The notes: generated from the sequence alone by a model not told the origin. Numbered from the stretch's first letter, positions 15,652 through 24,313 are shown. The stretch is DNA of 45,629 bases from a virus (IMGVR_UViG_3300042914_003558:1-45629); one strand, 5' to 3'. Translations and numbers: made by a program.

Positions 15652-17433
15652 ATGGAAGGAGGAGCTTTATTCAATCCAGGATTTTTAGGTGGTAACTTTC
15701 TTTGGTGGGTAGGTCAGATTGCTGACGATTCTACCTGGAGAGATAATATCCTGCCTGGAAAATTTGAAAATAAAGATTCTATTCCTGGGTGGGGAAGAAG
15801 ATATAAAGTAAGAATTATTGGACTTCACGATAAGGAAGAAGAAACAATCCCATCAGATCAACTTCCTTGGGCACAAATAATGTATCCTGTGACTGCCGGT
15901 GGTGGGCAGACAAACGCAGGAGCAACAGCAAACTTAAGGCAGGGTAATTTTGTTTTTGGTTTCTTCCTTGATGGGCAGGATATGCAGGTTCCTGTCATTA
16001 TGGGAGTGCTTGGAAACAATGCACAGACTTCACTTCAAACAACAGTAGGAAACAGTGAATCTAACTTCTCTGGAACCAGTGGATATGCTAGAGGTTCTGA
16101 ATCTAAAGGTGCGGCAAAGGAGAAGGTGCCCAAAGAGGGTCTGGTCATTGTCAAACCCAAATCACCAGAACAGGCAAAGGAGTGTGCATCACCTCCTCCC
16201 GGAGTTAAACTTGATAAATTTGGATTAAGACCCGACCTAGCACTAACCAAATCTCAACTAGCAGACTCTCAAAGTGCAAGAGCAGAAGCAGATGCTCAAG
16301 GACTAACTGGTGCTGCAAAAGATGAATTTGTTAGACAAAGAGTTGCTCAAGGAATCAAGAATCGTTGTCAACAATCAAGTTCTCCAACATCACCTTCTCA
16401 ACCAGGTGCAACAAAAGAGAATGTAGATGCTGTCCACGAACTGAGTGCAGCCGATATCCAGAGGCAGGATAAGTATGTAGAAAAGATTGCATTGATGAAT
16501 CCTCACGGAAAGATTCAATCCGCAATGCGAGCAATACAGACTACCATTGATAATCTGATTCAAAAGATAAGCAAATATTTTAATGCAATTACAAGTTATG
16601 TTGATGCGGTATCGAATAAAATTTCCGACTTAAAAAAATTAGTTAGGGAAGCTTCGTGTCAAATTGCAAAGTATATGAAAATGCTTTTTGATAAGATAAT
16701 GGAATATGTGCTTAAACTTCTTAACAAAGCATTGGTAAAAGTCGTTTCTGCACTTCCATCTTCAATGAGATTTATGTTTGCAGACATCAAAGAAATTATT
16801 ACTGAGTTGATTTTGTGTTTGTATAATAAAATCACTCAAGGTCTCTGTGATTTAATTGAAAAACTATTAGAGAGTGCATTGAATCTTGATGAGACTGAAA
16901 AGAAAATAAGAAATAATTTGAACAATCCATCTCAAAAAGATACTACTGCTAAAGTTCCAGTTTGTTATGCCGAAACTCTAGTTGGACAAGTTATGGCAAT
17001 TAATCGTCCAGAAATTGATAAGGCAAATAATGCTCTACTTGATAACGTAAATGGTTTCTTGGATAATATCCAAACAGAAGTCGCTGGCGTAAGTAATTCA
17101 TTCTCTGATGTTCTTTCTAAGGTCGATTCAATCAATGGAAGTCTAACTTCTGCATTAAGTTTTGAAAATATTAAACTTAATGTATTTGGATGCGAATTAA
17201 AACCATTGGTTGCAGTTTCAGATTTCTATACTTTTGGTAAAGGTAGTGCTGCTCAACCTGATGGACAACTTCCAAGTGAAAAGTCTATTGAAAATGCAAC
17301 AGAAACTGCAACAAAGGCAGTAAATACTCCAGGAACTGTTGAAAACCAGGCTGCAAATTCGACAGCAACACAAACTCCATTTGCAGAACCGACTAGAGCG
17401 ACTCCAGACTTAGAACTTACTGAGTCACCATAA
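15652..17433 (+). CDS. 5: gp5-like baseplate hub protein lacking the lysozyme domain
   Basis: A 593-residue protein. Residues 1-130 (GNFLWWVGQIADD, WGRRYKVRIIGLHD, LPWAQIMYPVTAGGG, LRQGNFVFGFFLDGQDMQVPV) form the OB-fold of gp5/VgrG-type hub proteins. A linker rich in Ala, Gln and Pro follows. Residues about 270-410 are amphipathic helices (IQSAMRAIQTTIDNLIQKIS and onward). The C-terminal part is Thr/Ala rich. No T4-type lysozyme motif and no beta-prism repeat is seen. Those functions seem to be split between the enzyme-bearing protein at 11259-14051 and the spike-like protein at 21110-21787. It should sit on the gp27 trimer. Confidence 0.8.
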   Translation: MEGGALFNPGFLGGNFLWWVGQIADDSTWRDNILPGKFENKDSIPGWGRRYKVRIIGLHDKEEETIPSDQLPWAQIMYPVTAGGGQTNAGATANLRQGNFVFGFFLDGQDMQVPVIMGVLGNNAQTSLQTTVGNSESNFSGTSGYARGSESKGAAKEKVPKEGLVIVKPKSPEQAKECASPPPGVKLDKFGLRPDLALTKSQLADSQSARAEADAQGLTGAAKDEFVRQRVAQGIKNRCQQSSSPTSPSQPGATKENVDAVHELSAADIQRQDKYVEKIALMNPHGKIQSAMRAIQTTIDNLIQKISKYFNAITSYVDAVSNKISDLKKLVREASCQIAKYMKMLFDKIMEYVLKLLNKALVKVVSALPSSMRFMFADIKEIITELILCLYNKITQGLCDLIEKLLESALNLDETEKKIRNNLNNPSQKDTTAKVPVCYAETLVGQVMAINRPEIDKANNALLDNVNGFLDNIQTEVAGVSNSFSDVLSKVDSINGSLTSALSFENIKLNVFGCELKPLVAVSDFYTFGKGSAAQPDGQLPSEKSIENATETATKAVNTPGTVENQAANSTATQTPFAEPTRATPDLELTESP

Positions 17434-17436
17434 ATA
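17429..17436 (+). promoter_or_regulatory. Late promoter CATAAATA
   Basis: Matches NATAAATA, overlaps the gp5 stop codon and lies 42 bases before the next start. It is followed by the same TCCTTAT seen after the octamer at 462. Confidence 0.6.
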
Positions 17437-17477
17437 TCCTTATGAAGATTAAGAAGATAAAAATATAGAAACAGCAG

Positions 17478-20400
17478 ATGTCATTTAATCTTTTTGGACC
17501 AGCTACTTCTAATGATATAAAGGTTAACTACATTGACCCTCAGAGAGGGTTAGTGACTGATGTTAGTATTTGTGAAGCAAATGATTATGCAAAGAAAAAT
17601 CCAGGGACAACTTTTATTTTTCGAACCAGGAACGTAATTAAATACCTATCCATCAATGATGTTAATAACTTAACACCAAAAGATCTTGAAACCGAACAGG
17701 TGTGTAAGGGTGTTGAGTTTGATGGTGATTGTGGACCACTAGAAGTCTTCTTCTATGGTGGCGGGGGTGTTGGTGCTAAAGGAAATCCTATTGTAGGCGA
17801 AGATGGTGCGTTGCTAGCAATTGATTTGGTTTCTGGTGGATTTGGATATCAGTATCCTCCTGTTGTTGAAGCAAAAGATGAGTGTGGTGTTGGGGCAGGA
17901 TCTCTAGTTCGTGCAGTTCTTGGTGAGATTGTTGAGACTGAAGAAGTTTTTGACCGAGAAACTGATTTTGAAAATTATGAATTGTGTGAACCATCTGAAG
18001 TTGGATATGGTGTTAGGTATGGTGCTAATGGTGAAGAATTAGGAATCTGGGAACCAACTACATATGCTAATCTTTCTCAAGACCCAATTAAACAGGAGAT
18101 CTTAGAGTATCAGGAATTTCTACAAAGACTCTCCAAACCTTGGTGGACTACGAGAAAGTTTGCTCCACTCAGAACAACTAGTCTTGGCAAGGTAACAAGA
18201 AGTAAATTTGATGTCACTTTCCCACAGTGGAGTGATTTTATGAATCAGTATGCAATATCACCAGTTCCTCCTTCAAATGCTAGGGGAAGTGATTTTGCTG
18301 GCATACCATATTCATTTGAATGGGAAGAAGATTTCCCTTATGATGGGGAATATGTTTTTAATGGATTGTGTGATAATAAAGCAGAATTGTATATTGATGG
18401 TTCTAAAGTATCCGACTTGGGAAATTTTAACCAGGCACCAAGTCCAGTTAAAAAAAGAATTACTAAAGGTGTTCATACAATTAAGTTAGACTTATTGAAT
18501 TCTCCCATATATGAAGAGATACCTGGACAAGCAGGACCAGATTTTGTCCCAGTAACTTTCAATGTATATGGTGAAGGTAAAAGAACTAATTTCCTTGATT
18601 TTCATTTTACTGCAGAAGATAAATCACATTCCTTTGTCATTCGTGGTGTTGATAAAAATAGAGAAACCCGTACTGATATTATTAGACTCAAACCAAACAT
18701 TGATTATGAAGTAAAGGCAACTTCAAGAAGAGGTCCAGTAGAGCAAGGACTTCTTGCAAATGGAAGTAAAAATAAGGAAGGTGGGGCAAATTCATCTGCT
18801 AAAGGAGTATTCGCGGATTATATTGCATCTGCAAATGACAATGATGATATACAAGTAAAAGCACAATCTGGTGAGTTTTCTTCTGGTAAAAAGTCCACAT
18901 CAAAAAGTAATAGTAGAACTACTTTTGCACTGAGTTATAGAATTGATATTGAACCAGCAAGACCAGAACTTGGGTCTAAAGCTGTGTCTGCAAAGTCTTG
19001 GAATGAAAATCCAATGGGAGTTTCATTGTCAATTGATGCGCCAGTGCCTCCTGTTCCACAAGAACCAATCCCCCCACAAGAGGGAAGGTGCCCAAACAAT
19101 CCTATCTGGACAACAAGATTTCCTACTTCATCTCAAAAATGGTGGCCTGTTATTTTTGATGATAGATGGAGTAACTTCATGAATCGTTATGCAATATCTC
19201 CTATACCACCATCATCCGAAAAGGGTTCTGATGGGGGCGGAGTTTCGTACAGAAATTCTTGGACTGTTGAACTTCCTTACGATGGTTTCTACGGAGTTCA
19301 GGGAACAAGAGATAATTTTGGAAGACTTCTAATTGATGGCAACCCCGTGTCTAATCTTAATGGATTCAATAGAAATGATCCAGATACAACAAAGATTTTC
19401 CTAACGAAGGGTATGCATCAGATTGATGTTGAGATTGAAAATCAAAAAACAGAATCATTCAATTTGGTTGATAGAAAAATTTTTGACACTCTTGATTGGG
19501 GAGTTCCTGTTGCAACCACTGCTGCACAGGTAAACTCTAAACTCAAACCATCTTTTGTTCAAAAAGGCAGAGGTGTTTTCTTAGAAGTCGGTGGAGTTGG
19601 GACAGGAGAAATCTTGTTTAGTATGGATGTAAATGATAATCCATTCACTGCAGGAATGGCAGCAAAAGAAGTTATCATTCCAAGTGATACTGGTAGTGTC
19701 AGACTGAAGAGGGATCCAACCAAACAAAATGATAATGATAGAGGAAAGGCAAGTTTTACTGCTGGCAGATCTTATGGACCAATCCAAATTATTGGTGCAG
19801 GAACTGGTGCAAGAGGTCCTATTATCAACAGTCCTAATAGATTAGGACTTCGTGATGCTGATAGTGATGATGAGAATATCAAAATTATAATATCGGATGT
19901 TAAAAACGATGTTGGTTCTGCTGCTTCAGATGGATTAGGTTTGACAGCAGGAACATCAAAGGATGGTGTCAGTTACAGTGGGGATGAACTGTTCAAGTAC
20001 AGTCATCCTCAGTGGTCTGAGTTTATGAACAAACACTCTGTAAGTCCAAAGAGTAAAATTATTTCTGGTCAAGTTAAAATGATCTGGAACAATATTAATT
20101 TCCCTGAAGATGGACAATATGAATTTTTCCTTCAAGGTGATAACATTGCAACTGTCTTTATTGATGGTGCAGAAGTTGCAAGAAGCACAAACTTTAAAGG
20201 AGATCCTATAACAAAATTCGTTACTTTAGGTAATGGAAGAAAGAATGTTGAGATTATCTTACAGAATGTTGAGACTGTATCCAAAAATTTTGATGACAAC
20301 CCCTGTGGTGTTGCACTCAGAATCACAAAGAAAGTAAACATATCTAGCGGCACAAGTGAACCTTGGACTGCCAATCCTATTGGTATTTCTGCTATCCTTA

Positions 20401-21071
20401 TTCCACCTCCTTGCCCCAAGAGAGTAAGAGGAAAAGGAGTTGTTGTTGATGTCATTGTTGATGACCCAGGAAATGGTTATACTGCTCCATTTGCAGATCT
20501 TCCACCAGAAGTTGTTACTACATACCCAACTGCACTGAGATTGAAGAGCATTGTGATTGAAGACCCAGGAATCAACTACAGTTGTGGATCTGACCAAATA
20601 CAAATTACTCCCAACAATGGTGCTGTTCTTGACTATTCTTGCGATACCTTTGGTAGAATCGTAGAAGTTAAGATATTAAATCCTGGTCTTGGATTTACAA
20701 CTTATCCCGAAATAACAATACCATCTAGAACTGGAGTCAATGCAACCTTTAGACCACAATTTGAAGTTGTAAGAGATCCTATCGTTGCTGACCCAACAAA
20801 ACTACTTCAAGTAACAGACTTAGTTGGTCTCAAGCAGACTGGATATGTTGATGGTCGCTCATACTACGGATCAGTCTTCTATAAAGATGGTGTTACTTAT
20901 GCAGGTTTCTATGAAACACCTGGACAACTTGTGCAAGTTTATGCTACACTACAAGAAAGTATCGAGGCACAAGTTACTACACCTCCATCTGCAATTCCAA
21001 GGCAGGGTACTGATGTCACTAGTAATGATCCAAGACTCAATCTTCCTGGAACTCCAGAGAACTTGATTTAA
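17478..21071 (+). CDS. Large virion structural protein with three PA14-like repeats
   Basis: A 1197-residue protein. Three repeats begin with a conserved Trp (W251, W564 and W846) in the pattern QWSxFMNxYAISP. Each is followed about 40 residues later by DG...F and DNxxxxxIDGxxV, e.g. DNKAELYIDGSKV, DNFGRLLIDGNPV and DNIATVFIDGAEV. The DNxxxxxIDGxxV unit is the hallmark of PA14-type carbohydrate-binding beta-barrels. N- and C-terminal parts carry GFGYxxPPxV-like motifs (GGFGYQYPPV, GNGYTAPFADLPP) that recur in cyanophage fibre proteins. It is probably a baseplate-attached adhesin or fibre. It has its own upstream late promoter and no T4 counterpart that I recognise. Confidence 0.75.
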   Translation: MSFNLFGPATSNDIKVNYIDPQRGLVTDVSICEANDYAKKNPGTTFIFRTRNVIKYLSINDVNNLTPKDLETEQVCKGVEFDGDCGPLEVFFYGGGGVGAKGNPIVGEDGALLAIDLVSGGFGYQYPPVVEAKDECGVGAGSLVRAVLGEIVETEEVFDRETDFENYELCEPSEVGYGVRYGANGEELGIWEPTTYANLSQDPIKQEILEYQEFLQRLSKPWWTTRKFAPLRTTSLGKVTRSKFDVTFPQWSDFMNQYAISPVPPSNARGSDFAGIPYSFEWEEDFPYDGEYVFNGLCDNKAELYIDGSKVSDLGNFNQAPSPVKKRITKGVHTIKLDLLNSPIYEEIPGQAGPDFVPVTFNVYGEGKRTNFLDFHFTAEDKSHSFVIRGVDKNRETRTDIIRLKPNIDYEVKATSRRGPVEQGLLANGSKNKEGGANSSAKGVFADYIASANDNDDIQVKAQSGEFSSGKKSTSKSNSRTTFALSYRIDIEPARPELGSKAVSAKSWNENPMGVSLSIDAPVPPVPQEPIPPQEGRCPNNPIWTTRFPTSSQKWWPVIFDDRWSNFMNRYAISPIPPSSEKGSDGGGVSYRNSWTVELPYDGFYGVQGTRDNFGRLLIDGNPVSNLNGFNRNDPDTTKIFLTKGMHQIDVEIENQKTESFNLVDRKIFDTLDWGVPVATTAAQVNSKLKPSFVQKGRGVFLEVGGVGTGEILFSMDVNDNPFTAGMAAKEVIIPSDTGSVRLKRDPTKQNDNDRGKASFTAGRSYGPIQIIGAGTGARGPIINSPNRLGLRDADSDDENIKIIISDVKNDVGSAASDGLGLTAGTSKDGVSYSGDELFKYSHPQWSEFMNKHSVSPKSKIISGQVKMIWNNINFPEDGQYEFFLQGDNIATVFIDGAEVARSTNFKGDPITKFVTLGNGRKNVEIILQNVETVSKNFDDNPCGVALRITKKVNISSGTSEPWTANPIGISAILIPPPCPKRVRGKGVVVDVIVDDPGNGYTAPFADLPPEVVTTYPTALRLKSIVIEDPGINYSCGSDQIQITPNNGAVLDYSCDTFGRIVEVKILNPGLGFTTYPEITIPSRTGVNATFRPQFEVVRDPIVADPTKLLQVTDLVGLKQTGYVDGRSYYGSVFYKDGVTYAGFYETPGQLVQVYATLQESIEAQVTTPPSAIPRQGTDVTSNDPRLNLPGTPENLI

Positions 21072-21109
21072 ACCACATTAAATAGTTACTACAAGAATGA
21101 AATATAAAA

Positions 21110-21787
21110 ATGGCTCTTGCTAGAAATAAACATAATGATAGATTAGCAAAAGATAGGGACCCAAACGCCAAAGGTGGATATGATCCTAGATTTGATAATA
21201 CTAATCCAAGTGATACTGCTAAGCAAAACTATACTGCATTAAGATATGGTAATGACCACGGTTCTATTTCATTTGGGCATATTCACAAACAAGCAGATGT
21301 AACGGCATCTGTTCTACTTCAAGCACCAGAAGGAGACCATCAATTTTCATTAGATAAAGATGGCGACAGAAAAGGTTGGACTTCATCAACATCTCCTGGA
21401 CACTTCCAAGTTGAGTGTGGAAGTGATAGTAATGATAAAGAAGACACCTTGATGTTGAATGCAAAAAATGGTAATATTGTAATAGTAGCAACTAATGGTA
21501 AAATACGTCTAGAAGCAGATGATATTGAACTAGTTGCCAGAGGAACAGGCACAGATTCTGGAAATATTACCTGCACAGCAAGTGAAAACTTTGTGGTTAA
21601 GGATACTAAAAAAGTGATAATGAGTCCTTCCATATCATATAAAATTGTTACCCCAGGAACTGGTGAAGTTGTTGCAAATGGTGTTCTTAAAATGTATGGA
21701 TCGATTATCAGAGGAGTGACTGATGCTTGCTCTACAAAAGACAGTAAATATGGTGGTAAAAAGTTTGTTCAACAAAACAACAGGTAA
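21110..21787 (+). CDS. Spike-like structural protein (gp5 C-terminal-like beta-helix)
   Basis: A 225-residue protein. The N-terminal 70 residues are polar (YDPRFDNTNPSD). Then SPGHFQVECGS, TLMLNAKNGNIVIVATNGKI, RLEADDIELVARG and ITCTASENFVVKD form regular alternating strands like the triangular beta-helix of gp5, gpV and VgrG spikes. It may therefore supply the membrane-piercing spike that the gp5-like hub gene lacks. It lies after the PA14-like protein and before two fibre-like proteins. No metal-binding HxH tip motif is clear at the C-terminus, so spike assignment is inferred from the repeats. Confidence 0.65.
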   Translation: MALARNKHNDRLAKDRDPNAKGGYDPRFDNTNPSDTAKQNYTALRYGNDHGSISFGHIHKQADVTASVLLQAPEGDHQFSLDKDGDRKGWTSSTSPGHFQVECGSDSNDKEDTLMLNAKNGNIVIVATNGKIRLEADDIELVARGTGTDSGNITCTASENFVVKDTKKVIMSPSISYKIVTPGTGEVVANGVLKMYGSIIRGVTDACSTKDSKYGGKKFVQQNNR

Positions 21788-21800
21788 GGAGGATTATTAA

Positions 21801-22586
21801 ATGTCATTTTGTCAAGACGATGTAACAGTTGGAGGTCAACTTAAAGTTGGATTTGGTGTTGCTCCTGCTATTAAGGAAGGAGACCAAAAGATTAATGGAT
21901 CTGCTTTTATTGAAGGTCCTATGGTTGTTGGAAGTCCCTTTACATTTCCAACTTGCCAGGCTGCCTTGATGGTGGGCACTTTGGTAAATCCTGATGCAGA
22001 TGCAGAGAATCCTTTTATTCCTGGTTCTCTATGTACTGGAATCAATAATCCATATGCACTTTGTGTTCGTGGAGATGCTGCAATCTTTGATAACCTAGAT
22101 GTTAATAGAACAATCGCAGCAGGTAGAGATATTATTGCTCAAGGAGAAATTAAGTCTCGTTGTGGTGGGCATATTCTTTCTGCTAAAAAGAATTTTGACA
22201 TCCCACACCCGACAAAAGAGGGATGGAGACTTCGCCATACTTGTCCAGAAGGACCATCTAATGATGTATATTTCCGTGGAAGAGTTACCAATAAGGATGA
22301 AATTTTGCTTCCAGCATACTGGAAAAAATTAGTTGATTGGACTACAATTACAGTCAATCTTACACCAATTGGTTCACACCAGAATGTGATTATAAAAAGA
22401 ATGGATGAAGAAAAAATCTATCTTCAGTCCTATGGTGGTATGCCAATTGACTGCTTCTATCACATCTATGCGACTCGCGCTGATGGTGAGAGACTTATTC
22501 CTGAATATGAGGGAGAGTCTCCAGCAGACTACCCAGGAGATAATAACCAGTATTCAATTTCTGGTTACCATTATGATGTTAAATGA
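21801..22586 (+). CDS. Fibre-like structural protein A, with conserved C-terminal DIPHP domain
   Basis: A 261-residue protein after a strong AAGGAGG. The N-terminal half looks like fibre shaft (GGQLKVGFGV, NLDVNRTIAAGRDIIAQGEI). The C-terminal half from about residue 130 is a compact domain: NFDIPHPTKEGWRLRHTCPE, YFRGRV, LPAYWKKLVDWTTITVNLTP and YEGESPADYPGDNNQYSI. The domain is repeated in the next gene and is common at the ends of cyanophage fibre proteins, where an assembly or tip role is likely. Cysteines are frequent for a phage fibre. Receptor unknown. Confidence 0.75.
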   Translation: MSFCQDDVTVGGQLKVGFGVAPAIKEGDQKINGSAFIEGPMVVGSPFTFPTCQAALMVGTLVNPDADAENPFIPGSLCTGINNPYALCVRGDAAIFDNLDVNRTIAAGRDIIAQGEIKSRCGGHILSAKKNFDIPHPTKEGWRLRHTCPEGPSNDVYFRGRVTNKDEILLPAYWKKLVDWTTITVNLTPIGSHQNVIIKRMDEEKIYLQSYGGMPIDCFYHIYATRADGERLIPEYEGESPADYPGDNNQYSISGYHYDVK

Positions 22587-22597
22587 GGAGATGAAAA

Positions 22598-23359
22598 ATG
22601 CCAGCTGCATCTGATAAAAGAGTTGATGATGAATTTGTCCCTAGAAATACGAAGGACAACAACTGTAATGATAAGTTTATGGGTGGTACAAAATCCATAA
22701 GATATGATTATATTGCAAAGGCAACAACTGGTGATGATAATTACCCAGAAGATGCTTGTGACTTGTTGTATCATGGAAATGCCCAGATCGATAATCTCCA
22801 AGTAAACATGGAGATTAATGGAACTGGTGGTATTGATCTGATTGGAACTATAGATTCTGCTACTTCAATGACAGCTCCAACTTTTTTTGGAAATTTTGTC
22901 GGAAACTTAACAGGAACTGCAAGCGGAAACAAAAGTTCGGGTGCTTTTGATATTTCCCACCCCAAAAATGAGAACTTGAGGGTTCGTCATATTTGTGCAG
23001 AGGGTCCAGAGCCTGGAATTTATATTCGTGGTAGACTAAAAGGTGGTAATGTAATTAATCTGCCCGATTATTGGGATGGTCTCGTTGATCCAGATACTAT
23101 TACTGTTACACTAACTCAAATTGGTTATTCTCAGGATTTAATTGTTGATTCAATTGATGGTCTCAAGTCTGTAAAAATCAAATCTGGTGGCGCTGTTGCC
23201 ATTGATTGTTTTTATGAGATTTGGGTAGCAAGATGGTTGGATCCTAAAGATACATCTAAGAAATTGTTTGTCACTTATGAAGGAAAAACACCACACGATT
23301 ATCCTGGTGATAACTCTGACTTCATTGTGGGTGGAACCTCTGCTATTGACTGGCGGTGA
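22598..23359 (+). CDS. Fibre-like structural protein B, paralogue of the preceding gene
   Basis: A 253-residue protein after GAGGAG. The N-terminal part is different, with shaft-like FFGNFVGNLTGTASGNKSSG. The C-terminal domain repeats that of the preceding protein: AFDISHPKNENLRVRHICAE, YIRGRLKGGNVINLPDYWDG, TITVTLTQIGYSQD and YEGKTPHDYPGDNSDFIVGG. The pair probably arose by duplication, with the shaft diverging faster than the tip. It is the last gene of this structural run. A sigma70 promoter starts 5 bases after its stop, with no terminator between. Confidence 0.75.
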   Translation: MPAASDKRVDDEFVPRNTKDNNCNDKFMGGTKSIRYDYIAKATTGDDNYPEDACDLLYHGNAQIDNLQVNMEINGTGGIDLIGTIDSATSMTAPTFFGNFVGNLTGTASGNKSSGAFDISHPKNENLRVRHICAEGPEPGIYIRGRLKGGNVINLPDYWDGLVDPDTITVTLTQIGYSQDLIVDSIDGLKSVKIKSGGAVAIDCFYEIWVARWLDPKDTSKKLFVTYEGKTPHDYPGDNSDFIVGGTSAIDWR

Positions 23360-23363
23360 CCCC

Positions 23364-23392
23364 TTGACAAGGACCCCTGACCGTGCTATGAT
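23364..23392 (+). promoter_or_regulatory. Consensus sigma70 promoter opening the accessory island
   Basis: TTGACA (23364-23369) and TATGAT (23387-23392) are exactly 17 bases apart. This is one of the strongest host-type promoters in the window, and it sits in the late structural region 24 bases before a small gene. Confidence 0.8.
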
Positions 23393-23415
23393 ACCTAGGT
23401 AATCAAACGAACCCT

Positions 23416-23598
23416 ATGCAAGACGAATTCCTGACCCGCTGCGTTGTGGACCCCGTAAAGCGCAGCATTCATCTCTATTCTAATGAGGGTGATGAAAAGA
23501 CCGTGACCTGCGAAACCGTTGAACAGTTTATGAACGTTCTAGAGTTCGTCCGTGCTACAGTAGATGAAGAGACACTTGCTTATGCAAGTCCTCTCTGA
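23416..23598 (+). CDS. Small protein of unknown function under the sigma70 promoter
   Basis: A 60-residue acidic protein (MQDEFLTRCVVDPVKRSIHL at the start, VEQFMNVLEFVRATVDEET near the end). A beta-strand pair followed by a helix is likely. No family is recognised. It is the first gene after the sigma70 promoter, with only about 20 bases of leader and no clear Shine-Dalgarno. A GGTAATC leader string is shared with gp32 and the gene at 33061. Early expression suggests a host-takeover or regulatory role, but that is only inference. Confidence 0.65.
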   Translation: MQDEFLTRCVVDPVKRSIHLYSNEGDEKTVTCETVEQFMNVLEFVRATVDEETLAYASPL

Positions 23599-23673
23599 GG
23601 GAAAATTGACTTTTAATTCCATTTTTGGACGAAAAAAACTCCGGCAAATTTTTACGCACGATACTTTTTCAAA

Positions 23674-23880
23674 ATGAATCCTTATCGCATTAATTACAAA
23701 GCACTGAGAGAAGACGCAGTGAAAACAACACCAGAGAATGTGAAGGAAGCAAATGAGAATTTGTTTCGTGCAAAGTGGAATCTTCCTCAAGCAGCAAAGC
23801 ACTGTGGAATGTCACAAAAGGAAATGAAGTTGACATTCTGGGAGTTCCTCAAGTATAATCCTATCACTTACAAAGCGTAA
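23674..23880 (+). CDS. Small conserved protein with possible helix-turn-helix
   Basis: A 68-residue basic protein. After a charged helix, the segment WNLPQAAKHCGMSQKEMKLTF has the spacing of a helix-turn-helix: an alanine pair, a glycine turn and a second helix. WEFLKYNP follows. The same combination is familiar from short cyanophage proteins of unknown role. DNA binding is possible but not shown. It starts 75 bases after the previous gene; the intergenic DNA has no clear promoter. tRNA-Leu begins 8 bases after its stop. Confidence 0.65.
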   Translation: MNPYRINYKALREDAVKTTPENVKEANENLFRAKWNLPQAAKHCGMSQKEMKLTFWEFLKYNPITYKA

Positions 23881-23887
23881 GTTTTTT

Positions 23888-23960
23888 GCCCGTGTAGTCC
23901 AACGGCAGAGACAGAGGACTTAAAATCCTTCCAGTGTCGGTTCGAATCCGACCACGGGTA
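23888..23960 (+). tRNA. tRNA-Leu (anticodon UAA), short variable loop
   Basis: A 73-base cloverleaf folds by hand. The acceptor stem is GCCCGTG with CACGGGT (one G-U at the end), the discriminator is A and the D-loop carries GG. The anticodon stem GAGGA/TCCTT has loop CTTAAAA (anticodon TAA). The variable loop is only CCAGT, and the T arm is GTCGG-TTCGAAT-CCGAC. No CCA is encoded. UUA is a frequent codon in AT-rich phage genes. Bacterial tRNA-Leu normally has a long variable arm, so this one is unusual. The D stem has a mismatch at pair 13-22. Confidence 0.85.
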
Positions 23961-23990
23961 TGAGGTTTAACCTCTAAATACTCAAAAGTA

Positions 23991-24007
23991 ATAGGAACAT
24001 TCCTATG
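23991..24007 (+). promoter_or_regulatory. Hairpin covering the Shine-Dalgarno and start codon
   Basis: ATAGGA (23991-23996) pairs with TCCTAT (24001-24006) around an ACAT loop. The AGGA ribosome-binding site and the A and T of the ATG at 24005 are both in the stem, so translation of the next gene may be held back in read-through mRNA. A TCTAAATA weak late-promoter match lies at 23973-23980. Confidence 0.5.
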
Positions 24008-24274
24008 AAGTACAGAATTGATGCCGCATATGTCTGGTACAATCGCGGAAAACAAATTGTTTTGATGTACTTTATAAATCAAGTTCCTTTTACTTTTGAT
24101 GAACTCCCTGACGAATCTTTATTTGACTTGGAGTTAATCAAATTAGCAGATTACGAAAGACGATACGAACCAGAGGATCTTTATCAATCTTCTTACTACT
24201 TAATGTTAGAAGAGTGCCACCCTCTATTGTATGAGTTGGATTTAGAAAATCCTGAAATGTTACCTGTTGATTAA
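24005..24274 (+). CDS. Unknown acidic small protein
   Basis: An 89-residue protein. It begins MKYRIDAAYVWYNRGKQIVL, followed by FDELPDESLFDLELIKLADY and an acidic C-terminus ending in PEMLPVD. It is rich in Tyr, Leu, Asp and Glu. No family is recognised. It lies between tRNA-Leu and the HNH gene and starts inside the hairpin described above. Small acidic proteins of this type in phage early regions often bind host proteins, but no such claim can be made from sequence. Confidence 0.6.
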   Translation: MKYRIDAAYVWYNRGKQIVLMYFINQVPFTFDELPDESLFDLELIKLADYERRYEPEDLYQSSYYLMLEECHPLLYELDLENPEMLPVD

Positions 24275-24275
24275 A

Positions 24276-24300
24276 TTGTAACTATACTAAATAGTTACAA
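24276..24300 (+). other. Perfect 10-bp hairpin upstream of the HNH gene
   Basis: TTGTAACTAT pairs perfectly with ATAGTTACAA around the loop ACTAA. It begins 1 base after the previous stop and ends 13 bases before the HNH start. There is no T tract afterwards. T4 homing endonuclease genes often have hairpins in their leaders that block early translation; a similar role is possible here. Confidence 0.55.
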
Positions 24301-24313
24301 ATAAATTAAGAAT

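Noticed and set aside
23599-23673. Possible promoter beginning with TTGACT at about 23606
   Set aside because: No -10 box at 16-18 bases; the GATACT further down has no matching -35 at proper distance.
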